From Methylovulum sp. (lineage in GTDB: Bacteria; Pseudomonadota; Gammaproteobacteria; Methylococcales; Methylomonadaceae), in assembly GCF_028687615.1 (NCBI RefSeq), contig NZ_JAQTZU010000015.1, positions 1 through 64,000 on the forward strand: a stretch of 64,000 nucleotides of DNA, given 5' to 3'. Each line of letters opens with the position of its first letter. Position 1 is the stretch's first letter. Under the pieces are notes generated by a model. It was not told the origin of the DNA. It saw only the letters and a list, made by a program, of their open reading frames with translations, and searched no databases. Of this stretch, positions 39,089-47,219 are shown piece by piece. A program made the position numbers and the translations under genes.

Positions 39089-39787
39089 TTATCCCCGGTT
39101 ACGCATATATTTTTCAACTCCGGTGGCTGCACCTGCGGCAGTCGATTTTGCTACCAACACTTGTTTTGCTATATATTTGGCAACACCAGTAGAGGCAGAA
39201 ACAGACTTGACTTGCTTGTCTAAATATCTTGAAACGCCTGTACCGGAAGCTTTATTTAAATATCTTGCAACACCTGTCAAACCGCCCTTATTTACTTGTA
39301 CAGGAGACACTTTATTTTCAGTCTTTTTAGACCCGCATTTGAATTGATTTTTAAACAAAAAAGCCCCAACTAGACCTAGAGCAATAAGCCCGATCAAATA
39401 CTTAGACTGTGAATTTGTTTTTGCAGGAACATCAGCAACATTTTCACTCGTTGGATTGGTTGAAATTTCCGTGCTATCGCTATTGGACGTAGTTGACAAG
39501 GAAACGGATGGGGCAGCATTATGTTTATAATTAGGGTCACTATAAACAACTTGGGGTTCGAAATTTGCAGCAGGATATTTTGGATCTGCTTTAGATTCAG
39601 ATGAAACCGCTTGCCCATCCGTTTTTGATGATGGGTTGTTTTTGGCAATATAGTCGTTATCTTGGTAAACGACTTGAGGTTCAAAATCTGCCGCTGGGTA
39701 TTTTTGATCTGCACCCACTATCGGGCTAGCAATCAATAAAGTTGCAAACAAACCATTTATAAGATTATTTTTTTTCACGTTGTTCAC
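39089..39787 (-). CDS. Uncharacterised membrane protein with four T-G-V-x-K-Y-L motifs
   Basis: A 232-residue protein with a likely Sec signal peptide (LINGLFATLLIASPIVGA, residues 9-26), a periplasmic part with two copies of KYPAADFEPQVVYQD-like sequence (about 29-43 and 69-83), a serine/threonine-rich spacer, one transmembrane helix (YLIGLIALGLVGAFLF, about 130-145) and a cytoplasmic tail with four motif copies (TGVARYL, TGVSRYL, TGVAKYI, TGVEKYMRNRG). The tail has the same motif as the next gene, so both probably bind the same partner or each other. No known family is recognised. It starts about 100 bp after tkt. Confidence 0.75.
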   Translation of the reverse strand: MNNVKKNNLINGLFATLLIASPIVGADQKYPAADFEPQVVYQDNDYIAKNNPSSKTDGQAVSSESKADPKYPAANFEPQVVYSDPNYKHNAAPSVSLSTTSNSDSTEISTNPTSENVADVPAKTNSQSKYLIGLIALGLVGAFLFKNQFKCGSKKTENKVSPVQVNKGGLTGVARYLNKASGTGVSRYLDKQVKSVSASTGVAKYIAKQVLVAKSTAAGAATGVEKYMRNRG

Positions 39788-39891
39788 CTTTAAGTTGGAA
39801 GTTAGGGAGAGGGAAGATTAACAAAAAATCTCAAATTTATTCAAATTAACCATTCCTCTCCCAATTGTAAGCTAAGCAATTATCTATAATT

Positions 39892-41892
39892 TTAATTCTG
39901 AAATACCGCTTCTACATTTTTAACTACATTTTCAACAGTAAAACCGAACTCTTTAAATAGCAGGCCAGCAGGAGCTGATTCACCAAAATGGTCAATGCCC
40001 ACAATTTTTCCATTAGTACCTACATATTTCCACCAACCATCAGTCACACCCGCTTCAACTGCCACACGTTTAGTGACCGTGCTAGGCAAAACGGATTCAC
40101 GGTATGCAGAATCTTGAGCATCAAAAATGTTGGTCGATGGCATAGAGACAACGCGAATATTTTTTCCAGAAGCTTTCAATTGCTCTGCGGCTTTTAACGC
40201 AAGCTCAACCTCAGAACCTGTAGCGATGATAATTGCATCCGCCACACCTTCACTATCAGCAACAATATAAGCACCACGGGAAATAGCATCAATTTGCTCT
40301 TGATTGCGAGGAACGTGGGTTAAGTTCTGGCGCGAAAAAACCAATACGGAAGGACCATCTTTTCGCTCTATAGCTGATCGCCAAGCAACTGATGTTTCGA
40401 CCGCATCACATGGACGCCAAACTTGCATATTAGGTATTAACCGTAAAGTCGCAGTTTGCTCAATTGGTTGATGGGTAGGCCCGTCTTCACCTAAGCCAAT
40501 AGAATCATGAGTATAGACAAAAATTGAACGAATCTTCATTAACGAAGCCATTCTCACTGCATTACGTGCATATTCAGAAAACATCAAGAAAGTTGCGCCG
40601 AATGGTATCAAACCACCATGTAAGGCCACACCATTCATAATTGCAGACATACCAAATTCACGCACACCATAATTGACATAGTTAGCATCCGGCTTATTGG
40701 CCCGCATAGGTTTGTAACCTGACCATTCCGTCATGTTTGAGCAACCTAAATCCGCTGAACCACCAAATATTTCGGGTAATAATTTTGCGTAACCTTCTAT
40801 CGCTGCTAGCGAAGATAATCGGGTAGCCGTCGTTTTAGCTTCATCGTTGACTGCACTTATAAATTTATTAGCACCTTCAGACCAATTTTCCGGCAATTCG
40901 CCTACCATACGGCGCTCATATTCGGCAGCTAATTCTGGATAAGCTTTTTTGTAAGCAGCAAATTTTTCATTCCAATCTTGCTCGGCTTTAGTTCCTTTTA
41001 CTTTGGCATCCCACCCAGCATAAACATGTGCAGGAATTTCAAACGAACCATAATCCCAACCTAATGCAGCCTTAGTCAGGTTAATTTCGGCATCGCCTAA
41101 TGGTGCGCCATGACAAGCATGTGAACCCGATTTATTCGGTGAACCAAATCCAATAGTGGTTTTGCAACAAATCAGTGTAGGCTTATCGGTCATGACTTTC
41201 GCCAATTCGATAGCTTTAGATATTGCATGAGAATCGTGGCCATCTACATCGGCGATAACATGCCAACCATAAGACTCAAAGCGCATTGGCGTGTTATCGG
41301 TAAACCAGCCATCTACATGACCATCAATTGAAATGCCATTATCATCCCAAAAGGCGATAAGATTACCCAAACCCAGAGTTCCGGCTAACGAACAAGCTTC
41401 GTGCGAAATCCCTTCCATTAAGCAACCATCACCCATAAAAACATAGGTATGATGATTTACGATTTTATGTCCATCTTTATTGAATTGCGCGGCCAATGCT
41501 TTTTCGGCAATTGCCATACCAACGGCGTTGGTGATACCTTGCCCCAATGGGCCTGTTGTGGTTTCTACGCCAGGGGCGTATCCGTATTCTGGATGACCAG
41601 GGGTTTTAGAATGTAATTGACGAAAGTTTTTCAACTCTTCGATTGGCAGATCATATCCTGTGAGATGTAACAAAGAATAAATCAGCATTGAGCCATGACC
41701 ATTTGATAAAACAAAACGATCACGATTTGACCATTTTGGATTGGTCGGATTATGAGCCATGAAGTCATTCCAGAGAACTTCGGCGATATCCGCCATGCCC
41801 ATAGGAGCTCCTGGATGTCCAGAGTTTGCTTTTTGTACAGCATCCATGCTCAAAGCGCGTATGGCGTTCGCTAATTCTCGGCGCGAAGTCAT
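39892..41892 (-). CDS. tkt: Transketolase
   Basis: A 666-residue thiamine-diphosphate enzyme that moves two-carbon units among sugar phosphates and regenerates the formaldehyde acceptor in the RuMP cycle. Visible motifs: [11 protein letters not shown] (about residues 22-32), [20 protein letters not shown] (TPP-binding GDG, about 151-170), [18 protein letters not shown] and [11 protein letters not shown]. Length is normal. It lies downstream of hps-phi on the same strand, with a terminator-like palindrome between them. Confidence 0.96.
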   Translation of the reverse strand: MTSRRELANAIRALSMDAVQKANSGHPGAPMGMADIAEVLWNDFMAHNPTNPKWSNRDRFVLSNGHGSMLIYSLLHLTGYDLPIEELKNFRQLHSKTPGHPEYGYAPGVETTTGPLGQGITNAVGMAIAEKALAAQFNKDGHKIVNHHTYVFMGDGCLMEGISHEACSLAGTLGLGNLIAFWDDNGISIDGHVDGWFTDNTPMRFESYGWHVIADVDGHDSHAISKAIELAKVMTDKPTLICCKTTIGFGSPNKSGSHACHGAPLGDAEINLTKAALGWDYGSFEIPAHVYAGWDAKVKGTKAEQDWNEKFAAYKKAYPELAAEYERRMVGELPENWSEGANKFISAVNDEAKTTATRLSSLAAIEGYAKLLPEIFGGSADLGCSNMTEWSGYKPMRANKPDANYVNYGVREFGMSAIMNGVALHGGLIPFGATFLMFSEYARNAVRMASLMKIRSIFVYTHDSIGLGEDGPTHQPIEQTATLRLIPNMQVWRPCDAVETSVAWRSAIERKDGPSVLVFSRQNLTHVPRNQEQIDAISRGAYIVADSEGVADAIIIATGSEVELALKAAEQLKASGKNIRVVSMPSTNIFDAQDSAYRESVLPSTVTKRVAVEAGVTDGWWKYVGTNGKIVGIDHFGESAPAGLLFKEFGFTVENVVKNVEAVFQN

Positions 41893-41983
41893 ATTGTTCT
41901 CCTTACTATTTTAATTACAAATTATTGACTATCATCTAAAGATGATTTGTCAGAAATATTTTTTTGTTATTATCGAAACGAAT

Positions 41984-42014
41984 AAGGAACGGGCTATTTA
42001 ATAACCCGTTCCTT
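41984..42014 (-). terminator. Palindrome after phi, terminator-like and related to the AAGGAACGGGC repeat
   Basis: AAGGAACGGG (41984-41993) pairs with CCCGTTCCTT (42005-42014) around an AT-rich loop. It lies 5 bp past the phi stop and 90 bp before tkt. The arms equal the outer tips of the dispersed palindromic elements at 2.3, 27.7 and 46.1 kb, so this may be a minimal copy serving as terminator or processing site. Confidence 0.65.
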
Positions 42015-42019
42015 AAGCA

Positions 42020-42553
42020 TTACTCTAAATTAGCGTGTCTTTCCCTCATCACTTCTTCTGGTATCCCTTTTTCATGAATTACATGAGAAATGGTTGCTTC
42101 CAAAAACAGTAATGTAGATAGTTCAAAAACAGTCCCCATTGGCATACCAAAAACTTTTCCATATTGTTCTGAACGACCAATTTGAAATACTGCATCTGAT
42201 AAGTCACCGATTGTGGATTCGCTTTTCGCAGAGATTAACACAATGTTGGCGCCTATTTTTTGGGCGCTCTTTGTAAACGCAATCAATTGCTCAGTTTCCC
42301 CTGAACCAGAGATAATGATTAATAAATCACCGTTTTTTATGCTAGGCGTGACGATCTCACCCACGACACTTACATCGTAACCCGCATGTACCAATCTCAT
42401 TGCAAAGAAGTTACCAACAAGCTTTGAACGCCCGGCACCTGCAATAAACACACGCTTGGCATTGTCTAGCAATTGCGTCAACTTTACATCATAGGTGTCA
42501 TCTGTAGCTTCAAGAATGCTTGATATCTTTTCTACGACAAGTTGCTGATGCAT
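42020..42553 (-). CDS. hxlB: 6-phospho-3-hexuloisomerase
   Basis: A 177-residue SIS-domain isomerase that converts hexulose 6-phosphate to fructose 6-phosphate, the second step of RuMP formaldehyde fixation. RVFIAGAGRSKLVGNFFAMR (about residues 34-53) and NGDLLIIISGSGETEQ (about 88-103) are the sugar-binding loops; the C-terminus carries the HVIHEKGIPEEVMRERHANLE helix typical of the family. It begins 3 bp after hps, so the two are co-expressed. Confidence 0.95.
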   Translation of the reverse strand: MHQQLVVEKISSILEATDDTYDVKLTQLLDNAKRVFIAGAGRSKLVGNFFAMRLVHAGYDVSVVGEIVTPSIKNGDLLIIISGSGETEQLIAFTKSAQKIGANIVLISAKSESTIGDLSDAVFQIGRSEQYGKVFGMPMGTVFELSTLLFLEATISHVIHEKGIPEEVMRERHANLE

Positions 42554-42556
42554 TTA

Positions 42557-43204
42557 TTAAGCCTCTGTGGCATCAACCAGTTCACGAATTTCGCGAGCAG
42601 CTTCAGCAGGAGATGGAGCACCATATATTGCAGCACCAACAACGATGATGTTAGCACCTGACTTAACAACGTCCTGAACTGTTGCGGCTTTGATACCACC
42701 AGCAACAGAAATTCTGACGTTCAAACCTAATCTGGCGATGTCGTTCAAATCAGAAAATGGAGTGTGACCAGCAGCTTGTGCGTCAAGGCCAGTATGGATA
42801 CCCATAACGTGGGCACCTGCTTCAGCAGTTGCGCGTGCGCAAGCAACTTTGTCTTCTACATTGATTAAGTCGATTTGAGCTTCTGCACCGAAAGCATTTG
42901 CAGCTTTGATGACACCCATGCAGGTTGCCAATCCAGACACACCCAGCACTGTACAAATATCTGCACCAGCAGCATAAAATGGAGTAGCTTCATATTCGCC
43001 AGCATCCATAGTTTTCAGGTCAACTAAAATCAGTTTGTCCGGGAATTTTGCTCTCAGTGTTTTAACCAAGTTGACACCGTTGTGTTTGATACATGGGGTT
43101 CCGATTTCAAAAATGTCAACGTGTGGTGCAACCTGCTCTGCAAGTGCAACTGTTGCGTCGAAATCTAATGAATCCAATGCCATTTGAATTAATGGTCTAG
43201 CCAT
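42557..43204 (-). CDS. hxlA: 3-hexulose-6-phosphate synthase
   Basis: A 215-residue aldolase that joins formaldehyde to ribulose 5-phosphate, the key reaction of the RuMP cycle. It belongs to the orotidine-decarboxylase-like group: IQMALDSLDFDATVALAEQV at the start, LILVDLKTMDAGEYEA (about residues 55-70, the D-x-K-x-x-D metal and catalytic motif) and VAGGIKAATVQDVVKSGANI near the end. GGAG lies 10 bases before the ATG. It is the first gene of the leftward RuMP block and the best evidence that the organism is a methylotroph. Confidence 0.97.
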   Translation of the reverse strand: MARPLIQMALDSLDFDATVALAEQVAPHVDIFEIGTPCIKHNGVNLVKTLRAKFPDKLILVDLKTMDAGEYEATPFYAAGADICTVLGVSGLATCMGVIKAANAFGAEAQIDLINVEDKVACARATAEAGAHVMGIHTGLDAQAAGHTPFSDLNDIARLGLNVRISVAGGIKAATVQDVVKSGANIIVVGAAIYGAPSPAEAAREIRELVDATEA

Positions 43205-43618
43205 GATATGTGCTCCGAAGGGTTATTAATAATTATTGTTGGTTGCATAATTGTTTTGCGGACGTAACTGTAAAGTAGAAAGGGGACGCCTGTCAATGCC
43301 CAATGCTTATTGGCTAATCCCTCCTCCTATCAGACAAATATTACCCCATAAAAATATCATAAAAAATTATATTGTTATAATAAAAACACGATAAACATCC
43401 CCTCCTCCCTAAACTTTAAAATCAATGAACGCATAATAGCCATTCAAACTCGGTATTCATGGTAGCCATTGATTGGATTATCGGTGGGATTTCCGTTTAA
43501 AACCCCATCTATTTGTTCATTAACATCTTAGGCATGTCATGCAAACAACAAACCTTTTATACTATCGTAAAAAACTTTAAACGCCCCCCATATTGAGACA
43601 TTCCCTATTGAGATATTT
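43205..43618. promoter_or_regulatory. Divergent AT-rich control region of the RuMP block and the HAD phosphatase gene
   Basis: About 414 bases without a gene between two outward-facing transcription units. A very AT-rich tract (about 43340-43395) is present. Hps expression in methanotrophs is normally high, so a strong leftward promoter is expected here, but I cannot assign a consensus -35/-10 pair with confidence. Confidence 0.45.
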
Positions 43619-44452
43619 ATGGAACCATTTTTAAACGTTCGCGCCCTCATCATTGATATGGACGGCGTGTTATGGCATGGCGACCAAGCCATACCCGGAT
43701 TAACCACGTTTTTCGAAACGCTACGCAAACAAAAAATCCGCTTTATTCTCGCCACCAATAATGCCGGCATGACACCGGCACAATATGTGCTCAAACTTGC
43801 GAAAATGGGGGTGACCGTTACAGAAGATGAAATTCTCACTTCAGGCATTACTACCGCACTATATTTAAGCCAGCATGAAAACCCGGCAACTACAAGGGTA
43901 TTTGTCCTAGGTGAAGCCGGGGCAAGCGAACCGATAAAAAAATGCGGTTTCACCTTAACAGGCTTGTATGAGGTCAATACCACCGCAACGCCTAACCAAG
44001 GTGCGGATATTGTCGTTTGCGGCAAAGACCAAACACTCACCTGGGATAAGCTGGCAACAGCAACCCTAAACATCCGTGCAGGGGCTAAGTTCATAGGCAC
44101 CAATGCAGACACCACCCTACCTACAGAATACGGCATCACGCATGGCAACGGCGCGATTCTAGCCGCCCTGCAAGCGGCTACCGGTGTCATCCCGACCATC
44201 ATTGGCAAACCTGAACCTATCATTTATCAACAAGCCATGGCATTGCTTGGTACGGACACATCCGAAACCATCGCCATTGGTGACCGTCTGGAAACAGATA
44301 TTCTGGGTGCGGTGCGTACCGGAATCCGTAGCCTGATGGTATTAACTGGCGTGTCCACCCAAGAAGATCTCAAGACCTCGGACTACCAACCTACTTGGGT
44401 CATGGATGACATCCTCGCCGTCACGGCCGCATTGCAATCTTTGCCCCACTAA
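43619..44452 (+). CDS. HAD-IIA sugar-phosphate phosphatase (NagD/phosphoglycolate phosphatase-like)
   Basis: A 277-residue HAD hydrolase of subclass IIA. IIDMDGVLWHGDQAIPG (about residues 12-28) gives motif I with nucleophile aspartate, FILATNNAG is motif II, and IIGKPEPIIYQQAM with IAIGDRLETDILGA gives motifs III and IV. Members dephosphorylate small sugar phosphates such as phosphoglycolate, glycerol phosphate or nucleotides. The gene is followed 20 bp later by dhaK, so a triose-phosphate-related substrate is plausible but unproved. Confidence 0.85.
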   Translation: MEPFLNVRALIIDMDGVLWHGDQAIPGLTTFFETLRKQKIRFILATNNAGMTPAQYVLKLAKMGVTVTEDEILTSGITTALYLSQHENPATTRVFVLGEAGASEPIKKCGFTLTGLYEVNTTATPNQGADIVVCGKDQTLTWDKLATATLNIRAGAKFIGTNADTTLPTEYGITHGNGAILAALQAATGVIPTIIGKPEPIIYQQAMALLGTDTSETIAIGDRLETDILGAVRTGIRSLMVLTGVSTQEDLKTSDYQPTWVMDDILAVTAALQSLPH

Positions 44453-44472
44453 ACCAGAAAAGGCGGGTCGTT

Positions 44473-45462
44473 ATGAAAAAATTTATTAACTCTGTTGATA
44501 CCCTGCTGGAGGAAAGCCTAAGCGGTTTTGCCAAAGCCCATGCAGATATTATCCAATTCAACGCACAACCGCATTTCATCAAACGCCGGCAACCGGCAAC
44601 GTCCGGCAAAGTCGCATTAATTTCTGGCGGCGGCTCAGGCCACGAACCCTTGCATATTGGCTTTGTTGGTTCCGGTATGCTGGATGCGGCCTGTCCGGGC
44701 CAAATTTTCACTTCCCCTACCCCCGATCAAATGCTGGCGGCGGCAGAGGCGGTGGACAATGGCGGCGGCGTATTGTTTATCGTCAAAAATTATGCCGGCG
44801 ACATCATGAGTTTTGAAATTGCCACCGAAATGCTCAGTTGCCCAAACGCATCGGTCATCATCAACGACGATGTCTCGCTACCCAAAACCCACAGTACTGG
44901 AAGGCGTGGCGTCGCGGGTACTTTAATCGTCGAAAAAATGTTAGGCGCAGCAGCCGAAAAAGGTGCTGACCTGGCAAGCTGCAAAGCTTTAGGGGAAAAA
45001 ATAAACCGTGGCAGCGCATCTATGGGCGTGGCACTCAGCAGTTGCACCGTACCCGCCTTGGGGCATCCAACGTTTGCCATTAATGATAAGGAAATGGAAA
45101 TGGGGGTTGGCATACATGGAGAACGGGGCCTCGCCACTTTGCCGTTGACCAATGCCACTGAAATCGTAGAACATCTTGTCAACGCAATCAACGGGGATCT
45201 CAACCCCCAAAAAGGCCAATCCGCACTGCTGCATGTCAATGGTTTTGGCGCAACGCCATTGATGGAACTCTACCTGATTTACGAATTGGCGGCGCGACAC
45301 TGGCAAAACCAAGGCGTCAACATCGTGCGTTCTTTGGTGGGCAATTACACCACATCGCTGGATATGGCAGGCTGCTCAATCACACTGAGTGTATTGGACG
45401 ATGAATTGCTTGGCTTATGGGATGCGCCCGTCCATACCGCAAACCTACGCTGGGCTTGCTGA
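44473..45462 (+). CDS. dhaK: Dihydroxyacetone kinase subunit DhaK
   Basis: A 329-residue DhaK that binds dihydroxyacetone covalently. LISGGGSGHEPLHIGFVG (about residues 53-70) is the substrate pocket and MGVGIHGERGLA (about 212-223) holds the histidine that forms the hemiaminal link. The phosphate donor subunit DhaL is encoded by the adjacent gene in the opposite direction, with the two stops overlapping by 18 bp. No PTS-type DhaM is seen in the window. The kinase would make dihydroxyacetone phosphate for the RuMP rearrangement phase or for recovery of free dihydroxyacetone. Confidence 0.93.
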   Translation: MKKFINSVDTLLEESLSGFAKAHADIIQFNAQPHFIKRRQPATSGKVALISGGGSGHEPLHIGFVGSGMLDAACPGQIFTSPTPDQMLAAAEAVDNGGGVLFIVKNYAGDIMSFEIATEMLSCPNASVIINDDVSLPKTHSTGRRGVAGTLIVEKMLGAAAEKGADLASCKALGEKINRGSASMGVALSSCTVPALGHPTFAINDKEMEMGVGIHGERGLATLPLTNATEIVEHLVNAINGDLNPQKGQSALLHVNGFGATPLMELYLIYELAARHWQNQGVNIVRSLVGNYTTSLDMAGCSITLSVLDDELLGLWDAPVHTANLRWAC

Positions 45463-46083
45463 TAACACCGGGCATATTGCACAGATGATCAGTTGTGAGG
45501 TCTTCGCACCTGCATCAATATGGCCAAGGGTACGCGCTTCCAAAAATGATGCCCGGCCTTTGGTCGCAACCATATCCCGCGTAGACTCCACACCCGCCAG
45601 CGCAACTTCCTGTACCGCCGCCAAAACTCCTGCAAGGGCTATATCTGCCTTAGCCGATGCCTGTAAATAATTGGCGACCGGGACCAACACATCCAGCATT
45701 GTTTTTTCACCCGCATCGGATTTACCGCGCTGCTTCATCGACTCCACGCCTTGGTTAAAAATGGCGGCGAAACCGGCCGCATCCAATATCTGTCCTTTAC
45801 CCGCTTTAGCCATCGCCACAAATAAAGTCCCCAACAAAGAACCCGACGCACCCCCCACGGTTGACATCAGTGTCATGCCTATTTTTTGCCATGCCGCAAC
45901 CCAGTCAAGCAGGACCAATTCATGGCGTTGCTCCATCAGGGCATGGATACCGCGTTGCAAGTTGACGACATGGTCGCCATCACCAATCGCCTGGTCGAGT
46001 GCCGTCACTTCCCCGGCATTTTGGTTGATAGCATCGGCAATGGCTTCAATCAATTGTGGCAATAACGCAGTGGCATAAGTCAT
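45445..46083 (-). CDS. dhaL: Dihydroxyacetone kinase subunit DhaL
   Basis: A 212-residue nucleotide-binding subunit. QAIGDGDHVVNLQRGIHA (about residues 29-46) carries the metal-binding aspartates and histidine, MSTVGGASGSLLGTLFVAM (about 73-91) the phosphate loop, and KSDAGEKTMLDVLVPV (about 120-135) the conserved D-x-G-x-K-T-x-x-D motif. In most genomes dhaK and dhaL are co-oriented; here they are convergent and overlap, so they must be expressed from separate promoters. Confidence 0.92.
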   Translation of the reverse strand: MTYATALLPQLIEAIADAINQNAGEVTALDQAIGDGDHVVNLQRGIHALMEQRHELVLLDWVAAWQKIGMTLMSTVGGASGSLLGTLFVAMAKAGKGQILDAAGFAAIFNQGVESMKQRGKSDAGEKTMLDVLVPVANYLQASAKADIALAGVLAAVQEVALAGVESTRDMVATKGRASFLEARTLGHIDAGAKTSQLIICAICPVLSASPA

Positions 46084-46141
46084 GATGTTCCTCTTGGGAT
46101 ATTAAACAATTCAAAAAAATCAACCTAGCGGCTGGCGACAT

Positions 46142-46246
46142 TAAGGAATGTGCATGGAATAAATTCGCGGATAAAGACCTGTCAGGTTTTCAAAACCTGA
46201 CAGGTCTGACGAGCCGGTGCGGAAATTATTTCATGCTCGTTCCTAA
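46142..46246. repeat. Palindromic element with AAGGAATGTGCATGGAATAA ends, copy 3
   Basis: The ends at about 46142-46165 and 46224-46246 are inverted copies with a few mismatches and match the ends of the elements at 2304 and 27733. The core is a perfect 15-bp hairpin (GACCTGTCAGGTTTT at 46176-46190, complement at 46192-46206), the same sequence as in copy 1. It lies in the divergent spacer between dhaL and the DUF815 gene. Confidence 0.75.
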
Positions 46247-46374
46247 GATGCCAAAAGCATATCCCTATAAACCGTAGTTGAAAAAAACAACTTCAGAAAA
46301 ATCCCGTGCCCAACTAAAGCCTTGTTGTTTTGCCTTATAATGCCAAGCAACTTTTACTTGGCAAGGAATAAACA

Positions 46375-47133
46375 ATGATTGACTGGCATTTAACTTACGC
46401 CGCGATTTGGCGGCAACGTAAAGAATACCTGCGCCCCGTGCGTCAAACCGATCCGATCCGATTGGATGAATTATTGGGAATTGATGCACAAAAACAGCAA
46501 CTGCTGGCAAACACCGAACGTTTCCTTGCCAGCCAACCCGCCAACAACGCCCTGTTGTGGGGTTCGCGCGGCACCGGCAAATCATCGTTAATCAAAGCCT
46601 TGCTGAATACTTACAAATCCCAAGGCTTACGGCTGATTGAAGTGGACAAACAGGACTTAGTGTATTTGCCGGAAATTGTCGATGACATCCGCGAACTGCC
46701 GCAACGGTTTATCATTTACTGTGACGACCTGTCTTTTGAATCCGGCGACAGCCAGTACAAGTCCTTAAAAAGCGTCCTGGAAGGCTCGGTTGAACTGCCG
46801 CCGGAAAACGTGTTGGTCTACGCCACTTCTAACCGCCGCCATTTGCTGCCGGAACTGATGAAGGACAACCTTGAATCCCATTTGGTAGACCGGGAAGTGC
46901 ATTATTCCGACACTGTGGAAGAAAAAACCTCGCTCTCCGACCGTTTTGGTTTGTCCCTGGGATTTTATCCGCAAACGGCGCAAACTTATTTGAGCATAGT
47001 TGACGGCTTTTTCCCCGATGCGCCGGATGGTCGTGAAAACTTACATAAAGCAGCTCTGGATTTTGCCCATCAACGGGCATCGAAAAGCGGCAGGACAGCC
47101 AAGCAATTTTATAATGCGTTTGTGGGGGGTTAA
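46375..47133 (+). CDS. DUF815 family AAA+ ATPase
   Basis: A 252-residue ATPase of the DUF815 family. LLWGSRGTGKSSLIKALL (about residues 59-76) is Walker A, RFIIYCDDLSFE (about 110-121) Walker B, and VLVYATSNRRHLLPE (about 142-156) sensor 1 with the arginine patch. No function is established for the family. AAGGAATAAACA precedes the ATG. A TGCCAAGCAACTTTTACTTG inverted hairpin lies just upstream (about 46341-46362) and may be a control site. Confidence 0.85.
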   Translation: MIDWHLTYAAIWRQRKEYLRPVRQTDPIRLDELLGIDAQKQQLLANTERFLASQPANNALLWGSRGTGKSSLIKALLNTYKSQGLRLIEVDKQDLVYLPEIVDDIRELPQRFIIYCDDLSFESGDSQYKSLKSVLEGSVELPPENVLVYATSNRRHLLPELMKDNLESHLVDREVHYSDTVEEKTSLSDRFGLSLGFYPQTAQTYLSIVDGFFPDAPDGRENLHKAALDFAHQRASKSGRTAKQFYNAFVGG

Positions 47134-47219
47134 GTTTGATCCACTGGACCATTAAGGATGTTTTGCCCACCACGATTTAATCGTGGCCGATAATCAGCGT
47201 TTATACTTTTTAGATAGGA

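Noticed and set aside
43537-44223. 228-codon minus-strand open frame
   Set aside because: Antisense shadow of the HAD phosphatase gene, which has all its motifs on the plus strand.
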